From assembly GCF_012939955.1 (NCBI RefSeq), contig NZ_SPMY01000017.1, positions 1 through 64,000 on the forward strand: a DNA stretch of 64,000 nucleotides. The letters are read 5' to 3'. This document shows positions 17,973-28,620 of the stretch, piece by piece. Every line of letters begins with the position of its first letter. Position 1 is the stretch's first letter. The position numbers and the translations under genes are program-made. The notes under the pieces were generated by a model. That model did not search any database, was not told where the DNA came from, and saw nothing but the letters and a program-made list of their open reading frames with translations. The DNA is from Candidatus Accumulibacter phosphatis. Lineage in GTDB: Bacteria > Pseudomonadota > Gammaproteobacteria > Burkholderiales > Rhodocyclaceae.

Positions 17973-20970
17973 CGTCGTTCTCCTTATTGTCATGCTTCTC
18001 CTGCTCTTCCCCGTCGACCGTCACCGGCCGCCGCCGGACTCCGGCTGCTGCAGCCGATTCCTCTGCTCGAGCCGCGTGCGCCGGCTGCGTCAACTCACGG
18101 ACGATCTGTAGCAGCCGCTCGTTGGAGGTACGCGACTTGACGAGGCTGGCGGCGACCGCCTGCTGCACATCGACTCGAGTCGCGGTGTCGCTGGCAGAAA
18201 AGACGACCACCGGTGGCGGATGCTCCAGTCCCTGGATCACTGGCAGAAGTTCCAGCCCCGAGCCGTCCGGCAAGCCAAGATCGAGAATGACCACATCGAA
18301 AGTCCGCGTCGCCAGTTCGTCCTTGGCAGTGGACAGCGTACGCGCCTCATTGATTTCTGCCAGGCTGCCGAACTGGGCGGCAACGATGTGCACCAGATCG
18401 GCGTCGTCCTCGACATGCAGGATGCGCGCGCACCGCGACGCCGGCGCGTGAATCGCCCGCTTCAGCGCGGCAGTAAGTCGCTGCACATCGACCGGCTTGT
18501 CGAGCCAGTCGACCACCGCCAGGGCGCCACCGAGCGCTGGCGTCGCCAGATCGTGCGATCCTGAGACGACCACTACCGGCACCACGAAACCGCCCTTGGC
18601 GGCACGCAGGCTGCTCAGCAGGTCGCTACCGGTCTCGTCGGGCAGAGCCATGTCGAGCGTCATCGCCGCGTACTGACGGCTGCCGAGATACTCTCTAGCC
18701 TGCGCCGCACTTGCTGCCAGATCGACCTCGTATCCGGCACGCTTCAACACCGTCGCCAGGAGCTGCGCGACGGCAGCATCGTCTTCGCAAACGAGTACCC
18801 GTGGTGCGTCGGCGCTCGCCAGCGGCACGATCATTGACGGGCTCTCGGCCATGACCTCCGGCAACTCGAACCAGAAACGAGCGCCCTGACCCGGCTCGCT
18901 GCTGAAGCCGATGGCACCGCCCATGCGCTCGACCAGCGCCTTCGAGATCGACAGGCCAAGACCCGAACCGCCCTTGGCGCGCGTCGTCGACCCGTCGGCC
19001 TGCGAAAACTTCTCAAAAATCCGCGCCCGAAAGGCCTCCGGGATGCCTGGGCCATGATCGGCAACTTCTATGCGCAGGCAATCGCCGCGGCGCAGCAAGG
19101 AGACCTCGACCGCCTTGCCAGGCGGCGAAAACTTGGCCGCGTTCGAGAGCAGATTGGCAAGCACCTGCAGAAAACGATCGGCGTCGATGCGCGCCCTGGC
19201 CCCGGCAAGGCGAGCGACGAGTTCGAGGCGCACCTCATGCTGTACGGCAAAGCCCTGGTTCGCCACCAGCGCCTGCTCGATCAAGGGCAACAGCGGCTGC
19301 GTCGCGAACTGGAAGCTCATCCTGCCCGAGGCAATTCTTTCAATATCGAGAATATCGTTGATCAGGTCGACCAGGCGATCGCAGTTGTTGGCGGCGATAC
19401 CGATCAGCGCTTTCGCCGGCGCCGGCAGTTGGCCGCCGACGCCGCCTTCGAGCAGGCCCAGCGAACCACGAATCGACGTCAGCGGCGTGCGCAGCTCATG
19501 GCTGACCGTGGACACGAACTCATTCTTGAGTTGCTCCATTTTCTTGCGCTCGGTAATGTCACGCGCCAGCCCGATAAAACGGCGGCGGTCGTTCACGACC
19601 ACTTCGGTCACCGCCAACTCCATCGGAAAACAACTGCCGTCGGCACTCTGGCCAAGGACTTCGCGGCCCAGACCAATGATCTTGCGCACCCCGCTTTGCC
19701 GATAAGCACGGAGATAACCGTCATGAGCATTGGCGTAAGGCGCGGGCATCAGCATCTTGACATTGTGCCCGAGCACATCCTTGGTGGCGTAGCCGAAGAG
19801 CTTCTCGGCGGCGAGGTTGAAGCTTTCGATCAGCCCCCGCTCGTCGATGGTGATGATCGCATCGAGAGTGTTGTCGAGCACGGCCCGGGTATGGGCCTCC
19901 GATTCGCGCAGTTCGTGGGTCATGGCGTCGGCCAGTTCGAGCGCGCGCGCGCGCGATCCGGCGAAGGTCTGCAGGAGGGCGAACAGCAGGATGCTGACCA
20001 GCGCACCGCCAGCGAGAACCACCGTCGCAGTACGCTGGACTGCGGCCGGCGCGGCGTTGGCAGCAATGCGCAGTCGCCACTGTCGACCGGCGAAATTGAG
20101 CAGCATTTCGCTGCTGTAAGGCGCGCCCTCGACCTTGCTCGCCGAGGGCGACAAGCGCAGCAGGGGCTGCGCGTCAGCAACGCCGCCCGCGGCTGTGCCA
20201 ACGAGGCCGACATCGTCGACCGCCAGGTCGAGGCGCTGCGCATCGTCGCCGAAAATGCCGCGGGCCAGGTCCTCCATGCGAAAGGCCGCGTAAACGACAC
20301 CAAGGAAAGCTTCCTGTCGTTCGTCCATCGTCGCTATCGGCGCCGCATTACGGTAGATCGGCAAGATCAACAGAAAGCTGGCCTGCCGGCCGGTTTCCTG
20401 GGCCAGGATCAGCGGCGCCGTGGCCGCCGCTGCGCCAGTCGCGCGCGCGCGCTCGGCGGCGCCTCGACGCGCGCTTTCGCTGAGCATGTCAAGGCCCATA
20501 GCGGCTTCGTTACCCTGCGCCGGTTCGGTGTACTCGATGGCCAGGTACTCCGGCCGCGCACCTGGTGGGCGGAGCGCAAATGCCGGATATCCCTCGGCAA
20601 CGAGGTGGCGATCAGCACGAACAGCCGCGAGGAACGCAGCACGCTCGGCGAGCGCAACGCGGCGCGCAAAACCGACCACCTGAAAGCCGGGGAGACGCTC
20701 GGTGAGTTCGAGACGGGCGACATAGCGATGGAACTCGCTACGGTCGACTTCGGCAGAGCCGGCGAAAAAGCCCTGCAGCCCGCGCAACACCCCTTCGTAA
20801 GCATCGAGTCGTTTGTCTAGCTGCAGCACACGTATCGCCGAAGCCTGTTCGAACTCCTGCCGGGCTTCGCTTTCCGCGATGCCGGTGGCCCACTGCGCCG
20901 CCCAGGCGGTCAAGGCCAGACCAGCGAAGAGAGAAAGCACTGCGCTACGTTGCATGCTGAACCATGCCAT
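17962..20970 (-). CDS. CHASE-PAS hybrid histidine kinase with two receivers
   Basis: 1002 residues. A first helix (~10-28) and a second (~308-330) bracket a periplasmic CHASE domain (~45-270; ...[15 protein letters not shown]). Then PAS (~350-465), HisKA with phospho-His in [13 protein letters not shown], HATPase ([26 protein letters not shown]) and two receivers: [24 protein letters not shown] and [24 protein letters not shown]. The tail is lysine/glutamate-rich ([11 protein letters not shown]). It senses an external signal, probably a small organic ligand, and is the top gene of the cluster. Confidence 0.94.
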   Translation of the reverse strand: MAWFSMQRSAVLSLFAGLALTAWAAQWATGIAESEARQEFEQASAIRVLQLDKRLDAYEGVLRGLQGFFAGSAEVDRSEFHRYVARLELTERLPGFQVVGFARRVALAERAAFLAAVRADRHLVAEGYPAFALRPPGARPEYLAIEYTEPAQGNEAAMGLDMLSESARRGAAERARATGAAAATAPLILAQETGRQASFLLILPIYRNAAPIATMDERQEAFLGVVYAAFRMEDLARGIFGDDAQRLDLAVDDVGLVGTAAGGVADAQPLLRLSPSASKVEGAPYSSEMLLNFAGRQWRLRIAANAAPAAVQRTATVVLAGGALVSILLFALLQTFAGSRARALELADAMTHELRESEAHTRAVLDNTLDAIITIDERGLIESFNLAAEKLFGYATKDVLGHNVKMLMPAPYANAHDGYLRAYRQSGVRKIIGLGREVLGQSADGSCFPMELAVTEVVVNDRRRFIGLARDITERKKMEQLKNEFVSTVSHELRTPLTSIRGSLGLLEGGVGGQLPAPAKALIGIAANNCDRLVDLINDILDIERIASGRMSFQFATQPLLPLIEQALVANQGFAVQHEVRLELVARLAGARARIDADRFLQVLANLLSNAAKFSPPGKAVEVSLLRRGDCLRIEVADHGPGIPEAFRARIFEKFSQADGSTTRAKGGSGLGLSISKALVERMGGAIGFSSEPGQGARFWFELPEVMAESPSMIVPLASADAPRVLVCEDDAAVAQLLATVLKRAGYEVDLAASAAQAREYLGSRQYAAMTLDMALPDETGSDLLSSLRAAKGGFVVPVVVVSGSHDLATPALGGALAVVDWLDKPVDVQRLTAALKRAIHAPASRCARILHVEDDADLVHIVAAQFGSLAEINEARTLSTAKDELATRTFDVVILDLGLPDGSGLELLPVIQGLEHPPPVVVFSASDTATRVDVQQAVAASLVKSRTSNERLLQIVRELTQPAHAARAEESAAAAGVRRRPVTVDGEEQEKHDNKENDDER

Positions 20971-21249
20971 TTACGACCTCCGCCGCCAGCCCCCGTCCAC
21001 GCGCCGCACGAAGCAGCCACCTGCGCGGCACATAGCACCCTCCCGGGCACGACCATTCAATAGCCGTATGACGAGTATAGGGGCGGCAGTAAACAGCGGT
21101 CAATCAAGGTTTTTCTGACGGCGTGGCGATGTCGCCAGCGGCAGCCCGTTGCACTCCCGGCACTGCCGGTCGGCCACCCACTAATCGATCGGCAACTTGT
21201 TCGAGCCGCGCCTTTCGCGCACACTGGCGACCTTCAAGGGAGCCCGCGC
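20971..21249. promoter_or_regulatory. Divergent upstream region of the kinase cluster and yaeQ
   Basis: 279 bases between two divergently transcribed genes. It must contain the promoters of both the signalling operon (leftward) and yaeQ (rightward). I see no ORF, no clear consensus -35/-10 pair and no strong operator symmetry. Confidence 0.5.
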
Positions 21250-21804
21250 ATGGCACTGAAAGCCACCATTTTCAAAGCTGAACTGACCATTTCCGATACC
21301 GATCGCGGCTACTACGCCACGCACGCACTGACCCTCGCCCGCCATCCCTCCGAAACCGACGAACGCATGATGGTGCGCCTCCTGGCCTTTGCCGTGCATG
21401 CCAGCGACAGCCTGCAGTTCACCACCGGGCTGTCCACCGAAGGTGAACCCGATCTCTGGCAAAAATCGCCGACCGATGAAATTGATTTATGGATTGACGT
21501 CGGCCTGCCCGATGAAAAACACCTGCGCAAGGCCTGCGGGCGAGCGCGGCAGGTGGTCGTCTATGCCTATGGTGGCCACAAAGCCGGCATCTGGTGGGCG
21601 AAAATCAGCAATGCACTCGCCCGCTGCGAGAACCTGAGCATTTTCCAGCTACCGCGCGAAGCGACGAGCGAACTCGCGGCGCTGGCCGAACGCGGCATGA
21701 ACATCGCCTGCATGATCAGTGATGGCCAGATGTGGCTGAGCGACGCAAGGAAAAACGTCGCTGTCGAGCCGACGGCGTGGATGCACGCCGGCGCCGACAA
21801 GTGA
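21250..21804 (+). CDS. yaeQ: YaeQ family protein
   Basis: 184 residues, the full family length. The start MALKATIFKAELTISDTDRGYY and the later EGEPDLWQKSPTDEIDLWIDVG and YGGHKAGIWW are hallmark YaeQ segments (PD-(D/E)XK-like fold; DLW.K and IDLWIDVG carry the nuclease-like core). The biochemical function is unresolved; an early link to RfaH antitermination has been questioned in the literature. It is monocistronic, with a convergent repeat element downstream. Confidence 0.93.
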   Translation: MALKATIFKAELTISDTDRGYYATHALTLARHPSETDERMMVRLLAFAVHASDSLQFTTGLSTEGEPDLWQKSPTDEIDLWIDVGLPDEKHLRKACGRARQVVVYAYGGHKAGIWWAKISNALARCENLSIFQLPREATSELAALAERGMNIACMISDGQMWLSDARKNVAVEPTAWMHAGADK

Positions 21805-21817
21805 TGGCGCCACGCAC

Positions 21818-21923
21818 TCAGGACGGCGACTGCAGCTCGCCAATCACCGCCTCGATCTCGGCCAGCGGCAGATCGGAGAAGCCGGCTATTTCACCGGCGC
21901 CCTGCCCCTGCGCCAGACGCTAA
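21818..21923 (-). pseudogene. Possible 3' remnant of an unknown gene
   Basis: On the minus strand a short open stretch (LAQGQGAGEIAGFSDLPLAE, then a further ~13 residues to a TGA at 21818) has the look of a real protein C-terminus. Its 5' side ends at a stop about 25 bases from palindromic element A. It might be the tail of a gene lost when that element or a rearrangement arrived. No family was recognised. Confidence 0.3.
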
Positions 21924-21947
21924 CGTAGGTCTGCTTTCCGGCCATTA

Positions 21948-22106
21948 AGGCGATTGCCGGAAAAGAACGTACCAGATTGCGCCGGATTTTCGGTCGTCTT
22001 CAAGGCGCGACAACAGGCGCATAGTCGAACTATGTAACTGTTGTTGTAACACAGAAGACGGGCGAAAAGACAAGCAAGATGGTATGCTATTTGACAGAAA
22101 TCGCCT
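21948..22106 (-). repeat. 159-bp palindromic element, copy A (inverted relative to B and C)
   Basis: It begins AGGCGATT and ends AATCGCCT, an 8-bp terminal inverted repeat. Read leftward it matches copies B and C almost base for base. Nested inverted repeats fold the whole unit: GTCTTC/GAAGAC, CGACAACAG/CTGTTGTtG-type arms, and a CATAGT-TCG-ACTATG tip. It starts 16 bases past the DUF2917 stop, between convergent genes. It has no coding capacity. It could serve as a bidirectional terminator or be a MITE-like mobile repeat. Confidence 0.85.
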
Positions 22107-22121
22107 AAGCCCCCGGCCTTC

Positions 22122-22469
22122 CTAGCCGGCAAGAGGCGACTCGGGGTGAAGCAGGCGGCGGTCGAGCTGTGGCGAAGGCTGACGCCGCTGCCAGATCTCC
22201 TGCAGCGGAGCGAGCAGCAGCCGCTGCCAGGGCTTCACCGCCGGCTCGAAGCGGACGCGCCCGTCGCCGATCGCCTCCAGCAAGGCGAGACCATGACCCT
22301 CTACCAGATGGCTCTCACCCGCGGCGAGCAGGAAATCCCCGGCTTCGCCTTCGACCGTCAGCCAGACCCGGCCAGCGGTGCAGCGGATACGCACGCCCTT
22401 GGCAGACATCAGTCTGACCGGTGCGTTGTGGGCGAGATACAGCTCGCTGTTGTACAAATCAAAGTCCAT
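22122..22469 (-). CDS. DUF2917 domain protein
   Basis: 115 residues from the ATG at 22469 (MDFDLYNSELYLAHNAPVRL). The longer frame from 22562 would run into the divergent promoter and is rejected. The beta-rich core IRCTAGRVWLTVEGEAGDFLLAAGE is the DUF2917 signature, with a cupin-like look and the usual GRVWLT motif. Function is unknown. It is divergent from the MocR regulator 153 bases away, so it is a plausible target of that regulator. Confidence 0.8.
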   Translation of the reverse strand: MDFDLYNSELYLAHNAPVRLMSAKGVRIRCTAGRVWLTVEGEAGDFLLAAGESHLVEGHGLALLEAIGDGRVRFEPAVKPWQRLLLAPLQEIWQRRQPSPQLDRRLLHPESPLAG

Positions 22470-22622
22470 GGCCAACTCCCGTGTTTCTGTTCTGATGAGA
22501 CACAGTGTAGGGCAGCGGGCCTTGATAAAACAGTGACAACTTGGCAGAATTGTGACCAGCACAGTTCGCCTGATTACGAATTGTACCGATCAAGATTCGC
22601 AACAACTGTATTGGTGAAACCC

Positions 22623-24041
22623 ATGCAACATGAACTCATGCGCTACGAACGACTGGCCGAGGATCTGAGCAGCATCATCGCCGGCGGCAATCTGCGCCCG
22701 GGCGAACGCCTGCCCTCGGTGCGGCGTCTGTCGCGCGAGCGGCAGCTGTCGGTGTCGACGGTGCTGCAGGCACTGCATCAGCTTGAAGATCGCGGACTCG
22801 TCGAGGCCCGCCCACAGTCCGGCTATTTTGTCCGCCATGCACCTGCGCCCCACGAACAGCCGAACGCGCGCTCGACCCCCGAGGAAGCAGTACCGGTAGA
22901 TGTCAGCCAGCGCCTGATGCGGGCTCTGCAGACCGGCAACAAGCCGGGCGTCGCGCCGCTGGGCGCCGCCCTGCCCGCGTCCACCCTGCTGCCACTGGCA
23001 GCGTTGCAGCGGCTCTACGGCAGCGTCGCGCGGCGTCACCCGCGCCTACTCGAAGGCGCCAGCCACATCAACATGGACGAGGCGGCGCTGATCCGTCAGC
23101 TGGTGCTGCGCTCGGTCGGCTGGGCCGGGCCGCTGGCGGCCGAAGAGTTCGTGATCACCAACTCCTGCACCGAAGCCCTGGGACTCTGCCTGCGCGCGGT
23201 AACCGATCGTGGCGACACGGTGGTCGTCGAATCCCCGAGTTATCACCTGATGCTGCAGTTGCTCGAAACGCTGGGGCTGAAAGCCCTGGAGATCCCAACC
23301 GATCCGCGCACCGGCCTGTCGATCGAGGCGCTCGATCTGGCCACCCGAGACGGCCAGGTAAAGGCCTGCCTGCTGGTGCCCAACGCCAGCAACCCGCTCG
23401 GCAGCATGATGCCTGACGAGAACAAGCGCCGACTGGCAAAGCTGACCGCCGAACGCGGCGTAGCGGTGATAGAAGATGACATCTACGGCGATCTGTACTT
23501 CGGTAATAAACCGCCGCGACCGATCAAAGCTTTCGACAAGGCGGGAAATGTGCTGCTCTGCTCGTCCTTTTCGAAGTCGCTGTCACCTTCGCTGCGCCTC
23601 GGTTTCGTCGCCGCCGGCCGCTACCGGCGGCAGGTCGCGCTGCACAAGACGGTGAGTAGCGGCGGCACCAATCCGATCACCCAGATGGTCGTCGCCGAGT
23701 ACCTCGAATCGGGCTCCTACGATCGTCACCTGCGTGGCCTGCGACGTACCTACGAGCGCCAGGTCGACGCCATGCGCGCGGCGGTGGGCCGACACTTCCC
23801 GCCAGCGACGCGCATGACGCAACCGCTGGGCGGCTTCGTGCTGTGGGTCGAACTGCCCGACAAAGTGGACACCACCGCACTCTACGACCGCGCCATCGCG
23901 GCCGGCGTCGCCTACGTGCCCGGAGAACTGTTCTCGGCCAGCGGCATGTACCGCAACTGCCTGCGACTCAACTGCGGCAACCCGCATACGCCCGAGATCG
24001 AGAACGCCGTTCGCCGCCTCGGCGAACTGATGGCGGCGTGA
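22623..24041 (+). CDS. MocR/PdxR-type GntR regulator with aminotransferase domain
   Basis: 472 residues. An N-terminal GntR winged helix (LAEDLSSIIAGGNLRPGERL, PSVRRLSRERQLSVSTV) precedes a fold-type I aminotransferase domain. The PLP lysine is in SSFSKSLSPSLRLG, and NPLGSMMPDENK and DDIYGD contact PLP. Such regulators sense PLP or amino-acid derivatives instead of catalysing transamination. The ATG at 22623 was chosen because the winged helix begins ~10 residues later. Divergent DUF2917 is the likely first target. The pair is enclosed by palindromic elements A and B. Confidence 0.92.
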   Translation: MQHELMRYERLAEDLSSIIAGGNLRPGERLPSVRRLSRERQLSVSTVLQALHQLEDRGLVEARPQSGYFVRHAPAPHEQPNARSTPEEAVPVDVSQRLMRALQTGNKPGVAPLGAALPASTLLPLAALQRLYGSVARRHPRLLEGASHINMDEAALIRQLVLRSVGWAGPLAAEEFVITNSCTEALGLCLRAVTDRGDTVVVESPSYHLMLQLLETLGLKALEIPTDPRTGLSIEALDLATRDGQVKACLLVPNASNPLGSMMPDENKRRLAKLTAERGVAVIEDDIYGDLYFGNKPPRPIKAFDKAGNVLLCSSFSKSLSPSLRLGFVAAGRYRRQVALHKTVSSGGTNPITQMVVAEYLESGSYDRHLRGLRRTYERQVDAMRAAVGRHFPPATRMTQPLGGFVLWVELPDKVDTTALYDRAIAAGVAYVPGELFSASGMYRNCLRLNCGNPHTPEIENAVRRLGELMAA

Positions 24042-24702
24042 ACTCTGGCGCCGCTGCACTGCCGACTCCAGGCCGCAAGTCGCGCAAAATCGCGGCAAAA
24101 AAACATGCCGATGCGGCTTTCGCAGCACCGGCACCCAATGGCGCCAGCAACAAGACGAAAACACAGCCTCTTGCGCGGCCCACACCCTCCTCCTTTGCTA
24201 TCGACAACGGCCAGGTCAGACGCATCCTGCCAGGCAGCCAGCGCCCATCCCGATTGCTTAGGCGATTTCTGTCAAAGAACATACCATCTTGCTTGTCTTT
24301 TCGCCCGTCTTCTGTGTTACGACAACAGTTACATAGTTCGACTATGCGCCTGTTGTCGCGCCTTGAAGACGACCGAAAATCCGGCGCAATCTGGTACGTT
24401 CTTTTCCGGCAATCGCCTTATTGTTTTCAGGTGCACGGAATGAGCGGCCGAGCTTCTTTAAGCAAACTTCATACCACAACGACAAGCGACTGCTTTATTG
24501 CTTATTCCCGTGCGCGCCAGGGACACGGCTGTAAAATTTCTCGACAGTGCTTTCCCCGCTCGCCGCTTCTTGCCGTCAAAGCCGGTGCCGCCAGACTCAC
24601 GGCCACCGCGAGCGCAGCGCTCGGCCAGCAAAAGGGGCAATCCGTAGTGCTAAGATGCTGCCCAGTCCAAACTCCGAAAAAACCCACCCAGAGAGGAAGC
24701 GC
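24042..24702. other. Intergenic interval upstream of metY
   Basis: 661 bases without a credible gene. It contains palindromic element B (24260-24418). The stretch before it holds no recognised sequence. The stretch after it must hold the metY promoter. I did not recognise a SAM or SAH riboswitch in front of metY. Confidence 0.5.
24260..24418 (+). repeat. 159-bp palindromic element, copy B
   Basis: AGGCGATT (24260-24267) to AATCGCCT (24411-24418). Internal symmetry in order: CGTCTTC, CGACAACAG, CATAGT, loop TCG, ACTATG, CTGTTGTCG, GAAGACG. The outer arms TTTTCG/CGAAAA and ATACCAT/ATCTGGTA-like also pair. It differs from copy C at only a few positions. With copy A it brackets the DUF2917-MocR pair in inverted orientation. 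Flanks of A and B share GCTT before and TA after the element; no clear target duplication is seen. Confidence 0.88.
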
Positions 24703-25986
<1,284 letters not shown>

Positions 25987-26075
25987 CCAGGCCACGCCAT
26001 CCGGCCATGCGCGCCTGATATTAGGGCGTTTTCTCGCGCGCATCGGCCAGAATTCTGGAGTAGGATAGGAGCATC

Positions 26076-27011
26076 TTGTTGCACGCACACCGCCCGCTGA
26101 TGCCCGATAGCCCGTTCCGCCTGCCACTTGTCGATCTCTGCGCCGATGACGCGGAGATCGGACGCTATGCGGCACTGCTCGACAACCTGGGGATCGGGCT
26201 GCTGGTTTTCAACGCCGACGGCGGCTTGCAACTACGTAATCCGCAGGCCAGCAGCTTGCTCGGCGATGCGGAAACACGGTGGGAAGACGAGAACGGCACT
26301 GCGCTGAGCACCGACCAGCGTCTCGAAATGCGGGTCTTGCGCACCCGGAAAGCCATCTGGCAACAGACCCTCGGAATCAAACTGGAGGCCTCGGCAGCCG
26401 CCATTTGCTGCAACGCCAGTGCCTTCCCGGTGTTGGCAGAAGATGGCAGCCTGCGCTGCGTTCTGCTGACGCTGAGCGAGCTCACCGAGCATCCGAAGCA
26501 AACCAACGAAGCCCCGCAACGCGCAGCACACAACCCACTCACGGGAGTTTACCCGCAGGCTGATATCCTGCACTTGCTCGCCGACGAGGGCCGCCGCGCG
26601 ACGCGTTATGGGACGCCGTTCTCACTCGCCCTGATCGGCATCGACCACTTCCCGGAGTTGTGCAGGGCGCGCGGCGCGCAAGCCGGCGAGCGCGCGCTGG
26701 CCGACATCGGCCAGCTATGTGGTGAAAGTCTGCGTGATGCCGATATGGTCGGGCGCTTCCGCGCCGACAAGTTCTTGCTGATCCTGCCTAATGTGCGCGT
26801 CAACGACGCCACCATCGGCCTCGAACGCCTGCGTGAACTGTTCGAAACGCGGCATGCGAGTGCTGACGCCGAGCCCTTGACGATCAGCGGAGGCGTCAGC
26901 GAATTTACCGGCGAGGACTCCGCGGCGCTGATCGAACGCGTCCGCTCGCTGCTCGCCGCAGCCCGTGACGCCGGTGGCAACCGGCTCTGCGTCAACCTCG
27001 ATTTCTTTTAG
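26076..27011 (+). CDS. PAS protein with degenerate (non-catalytic) GGDEF domain
   Basis: Up to 311 residues: a PAS-like N-terminal half (LLDNLGIGLLVFNADGGLQL) and a C-terminal GGDEF fold (NPLTGVYPQADILHLL; FSLALIGIDHF). The catalytic motif is replaced by RADKF at 229-233, so cyclase activity is not expected. Such domains can bind nucleotide or interact with partners instead. TTG at 26076 or 26079 lies 4-7 bases after AGGAG; an ATG at 26100 is the alternative. Transcription ends near a double hairpin shared with convergent zapE. Confidence 0.78.
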   Translation: MLHAHRPLMPDSPFRLPLVDLCADDAEIGRYAALLDNLGIGLLVFNADGGLQLRNPQASSLLGDAETRWEDENGTALSTDQRLEMRVLRTRKAIWQQTLGIKLEASAAAICCNASAFPVLAEDGSLRCVLLTLSELTEHPKQTNEAPQRAAHNPLTGVYPQADILHLLADEGRRATRYGTPFSLALIGIDHFPELCRARGAQAGERALADIGQLCGESLRDADMVGRFRADKFLLILPNVRVNDATIGLERLRELFETRHASADAEPLTISGGVSEFTGEDSAALIERVRSLLAAARDAGGNRLCVNLDFF

Positions 27012-27016
27012 AGAGC

Positions 27017-27105
27017 CGGGGAGTTCAGGGAGCAGCATGCTCCCTGCCCGGCGAACGATTCCGGCGCGCAAGCCGGAATGTGCACTGCAAGAGGAGGGGT
27101 GGTCA
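27017..27105. repeat. Double-hairpin intergenic repeat, inverted copy of 28468-28545
   Basis: Two neighbouring palindromes, CAGGGAGCA-gca-TGCTCCCTG and ATTCCGGC-gcgca-GCCGGAAT, lie between the convergent 3' ends of the GGDEF-like gene and zapE. The same pair recurs in inverse order at about 28475-28542, beyond the 5' end of zapE. No T-tract follows, so terminator function is only possible. Confidence 0.7.
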
Positions 27106-28215
27106 GGACAGATGCGGCAGGCCGAGATATTCGCGGGAGCGCATTTCGGTCAGTCGGCTGGCGGTGCGGAAGAACTCGCTGGCCTGCGTACCCTCGGTAT
27201 AGAGTTCATCCGGCCCGCAGTCGGCAGTGGCGATCAGCTTGACCTTGTGATCGTAAAAAATATCCACCAGCCAGGTAAAGCGCCGCGCCTCGGAGGCCAT
27301 GCTCGACGACATCCGGGGAATCGCCGACATCAGCACCGTGTGGTAGCTGAGCGCCAGTTCGAGGTAATCGTTCTGCGAACGCGGCCCGCCGCACAGTGAC
27401 TTGAAGTCAAACCAGATGACGCCGTTGCCACGCCGCACGGTCGGGATGTCGCGACCAAGAATCTCGACGCTGCCGCCAGCCGCCCCCGCCCCGGCCGCGA
27501 TGCTGGTGAAATACTCGGCCATCTTCGACTCGGCGGCGGCATCGGCCGGGCAGTGGAAAATTTCCACTTGCTCAAGCGTCCGCAGCCGGTAGTCGACACC
27601 GGAATCAATCTCCAGCACGTCCATGCGCGAGTTGATCAGGGCAATGGTCGGCAGAAAATTCTCGCGCTGCAGGCCATTCGGATAGAGCCGGTCGGGCGGG
27701 TAGTTGGAGGTCATCACGAAAACCACACCGCGTTCGAAAAGAGCTTCGAGCAAACGCCTGAGGATCATCGCATCGGCGATATCGGAAACGTGGAACTCGT
27801 CAAAACAGAGCAGCCGCAGCTCGGTGGCAATGCCTTCGGCCAGCCTGGCCAGCGGATCTTTTTCACCCTTCAATTGCTTGAGCTGGCGATGGACGTCGTG
27901 CATGAAAGCGTGGAAATGTACCCGCCGCTTGCGGCGATAAGGGACTGCATCGTAAAAGCAGTCCATCATGAAGCTCTTGCCGCGACCGACACCGCCCCAG
28001 AAATACACGCCCCTCGGCACTGGCGGTGGCGCAAGGAAACGTCGCAGCTTGTTGCTGCGCCCGACCTTGAACGACAGCAGCTCGTAGTACAGGCGCTGCA
28101 AGCGCTCGGCAGCCGTGCGTTGGGCGACATCGGCGATGAACTTGCGCGACGACAGCACGCGCTCGTAAGCGTCGAGCATGCCACGTTCGGGAACCTTGAG
28201 AATTCTGTGAGGCAT
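27103..28215 (-). CDS. zapE: ZapE (AFG1-like cell-division ATPase)
   Basis: 370 residues from the ATG at 28215 (MPHRILKVPERGMLDAYERV). P-loop: YFWGGVGRGKSFMMD; Walker B: LLCFDEFHVSDIADAMIL; sensor: VVFVMTSNYPPDRLYPNGLQR. These are the ZapE/AFG1 signatures. The family acts on the Z-ring late in division and in some cases on membrane-protein turnover. The longer frame to 28260 adds a non-conserved stretch. It is flanked on both sides by inverted copies of the double-hairpin repeat. Confidence 0.95.
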   Translation of the reverse strand: MPHRILKVPERGMLDAYERVLSSRKFIADVAQRTAAERLQRLYYELLSFKVGRSNKLRRFLAPPPVPRGVYFWGGVGRGKSFMMDCFYDAVPYRRKRRVHFHAFMHDVHRQLKQLKGEKDPLARLAEGIATELRLLCFDEFHVSDIADAMILRRLLEALFERGVVFVMTSNYPPDRLYPNGLQRENFLPTIALINSRMDVLEIDSGVDYRLRTLEQVEIFHCPADAAAESKMAEYFTSIAAGAGAAGGSVEILGRDIPTVRRGNGVIWFDFKSLCGGPRSQNDYLELALSYHTVLMSAIPRMSSSMASEARRFTWLVDIFYDHKVKLIATADCGPDELYTEGTQASEFFRTASRLTEMRSREYLGLPHLS

Positions 28216-28423
28216 CAGCGCCTTTCCGGTACGCACAGGCCAGCAGGCCAGCCCTGGCACCTGACTCGTTGGGCGGCGAGGCAGTGGTCAGCTCGGGCTG
28301 CTCAACTCTTCTGCGCCGCACGCCGCCCACTGCGGCGATGCCGATATTCTAAAGCATCAACGGCGATACGTCAGAATCGAGCACCAGCCGAAGCGCTTCG
28401 GGAAGCGCTGGTTCACTAGCGGT
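28216..28423. other. Intergenic upstream of zapE
   Basis: About 200 bases that should include the zapE promoter (leftward). No ORF or RNA gene was recognised. It runs into the composite repeat that begins near 28424. Confidence 0.4.
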
Positions 28424-28620
28424 CATGACACGGCGAGATACCTCGGATCATGAAAGTCATGACCGCCCCCCCTCCACTTGCAGTGCGCATTCCGGCTTGC
28501 ACGCCGGAATCGTTCGACGAGCAGGGAGCATGCTCCCTGAATTCCCCCGCCTCACCCCCGGCCCTTCTCCCGCAAGGGAGAAGGGAGGTTCGTGAGTCGC
28601 TTGCGCGACTTTCACATTAA
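28424..28620 (+). repeat. Composite intergenic repeat (family R2 copy 1 plus inverted double hairpin)
   Basis: Left part: GATCATGAAAGTCATGACCG, shared with 35047-35085 and 45043-45085. The middle is the inverted copy of the 27017 double hairpin. The right part has CTTCTCCC...GGGAGAAGG followed by GTGAGTCGC-ttgc-GCGACT-TTCACATTAA. The last TTA (28617-28619) supplies the stop codon of queD, so the repeat sits exactly on its 3' end. Confidence 0.8.

Noticed and set aside
19054-20820. 588-codon plus-strand frame
   Set aside because: Opposite the hybrid kinase; no recognisable domain.
24540-24702. SAM/SAH riboswitch before metY
   Set aside because: No recognisable core; the metY leader shows no convincing conserved stems.
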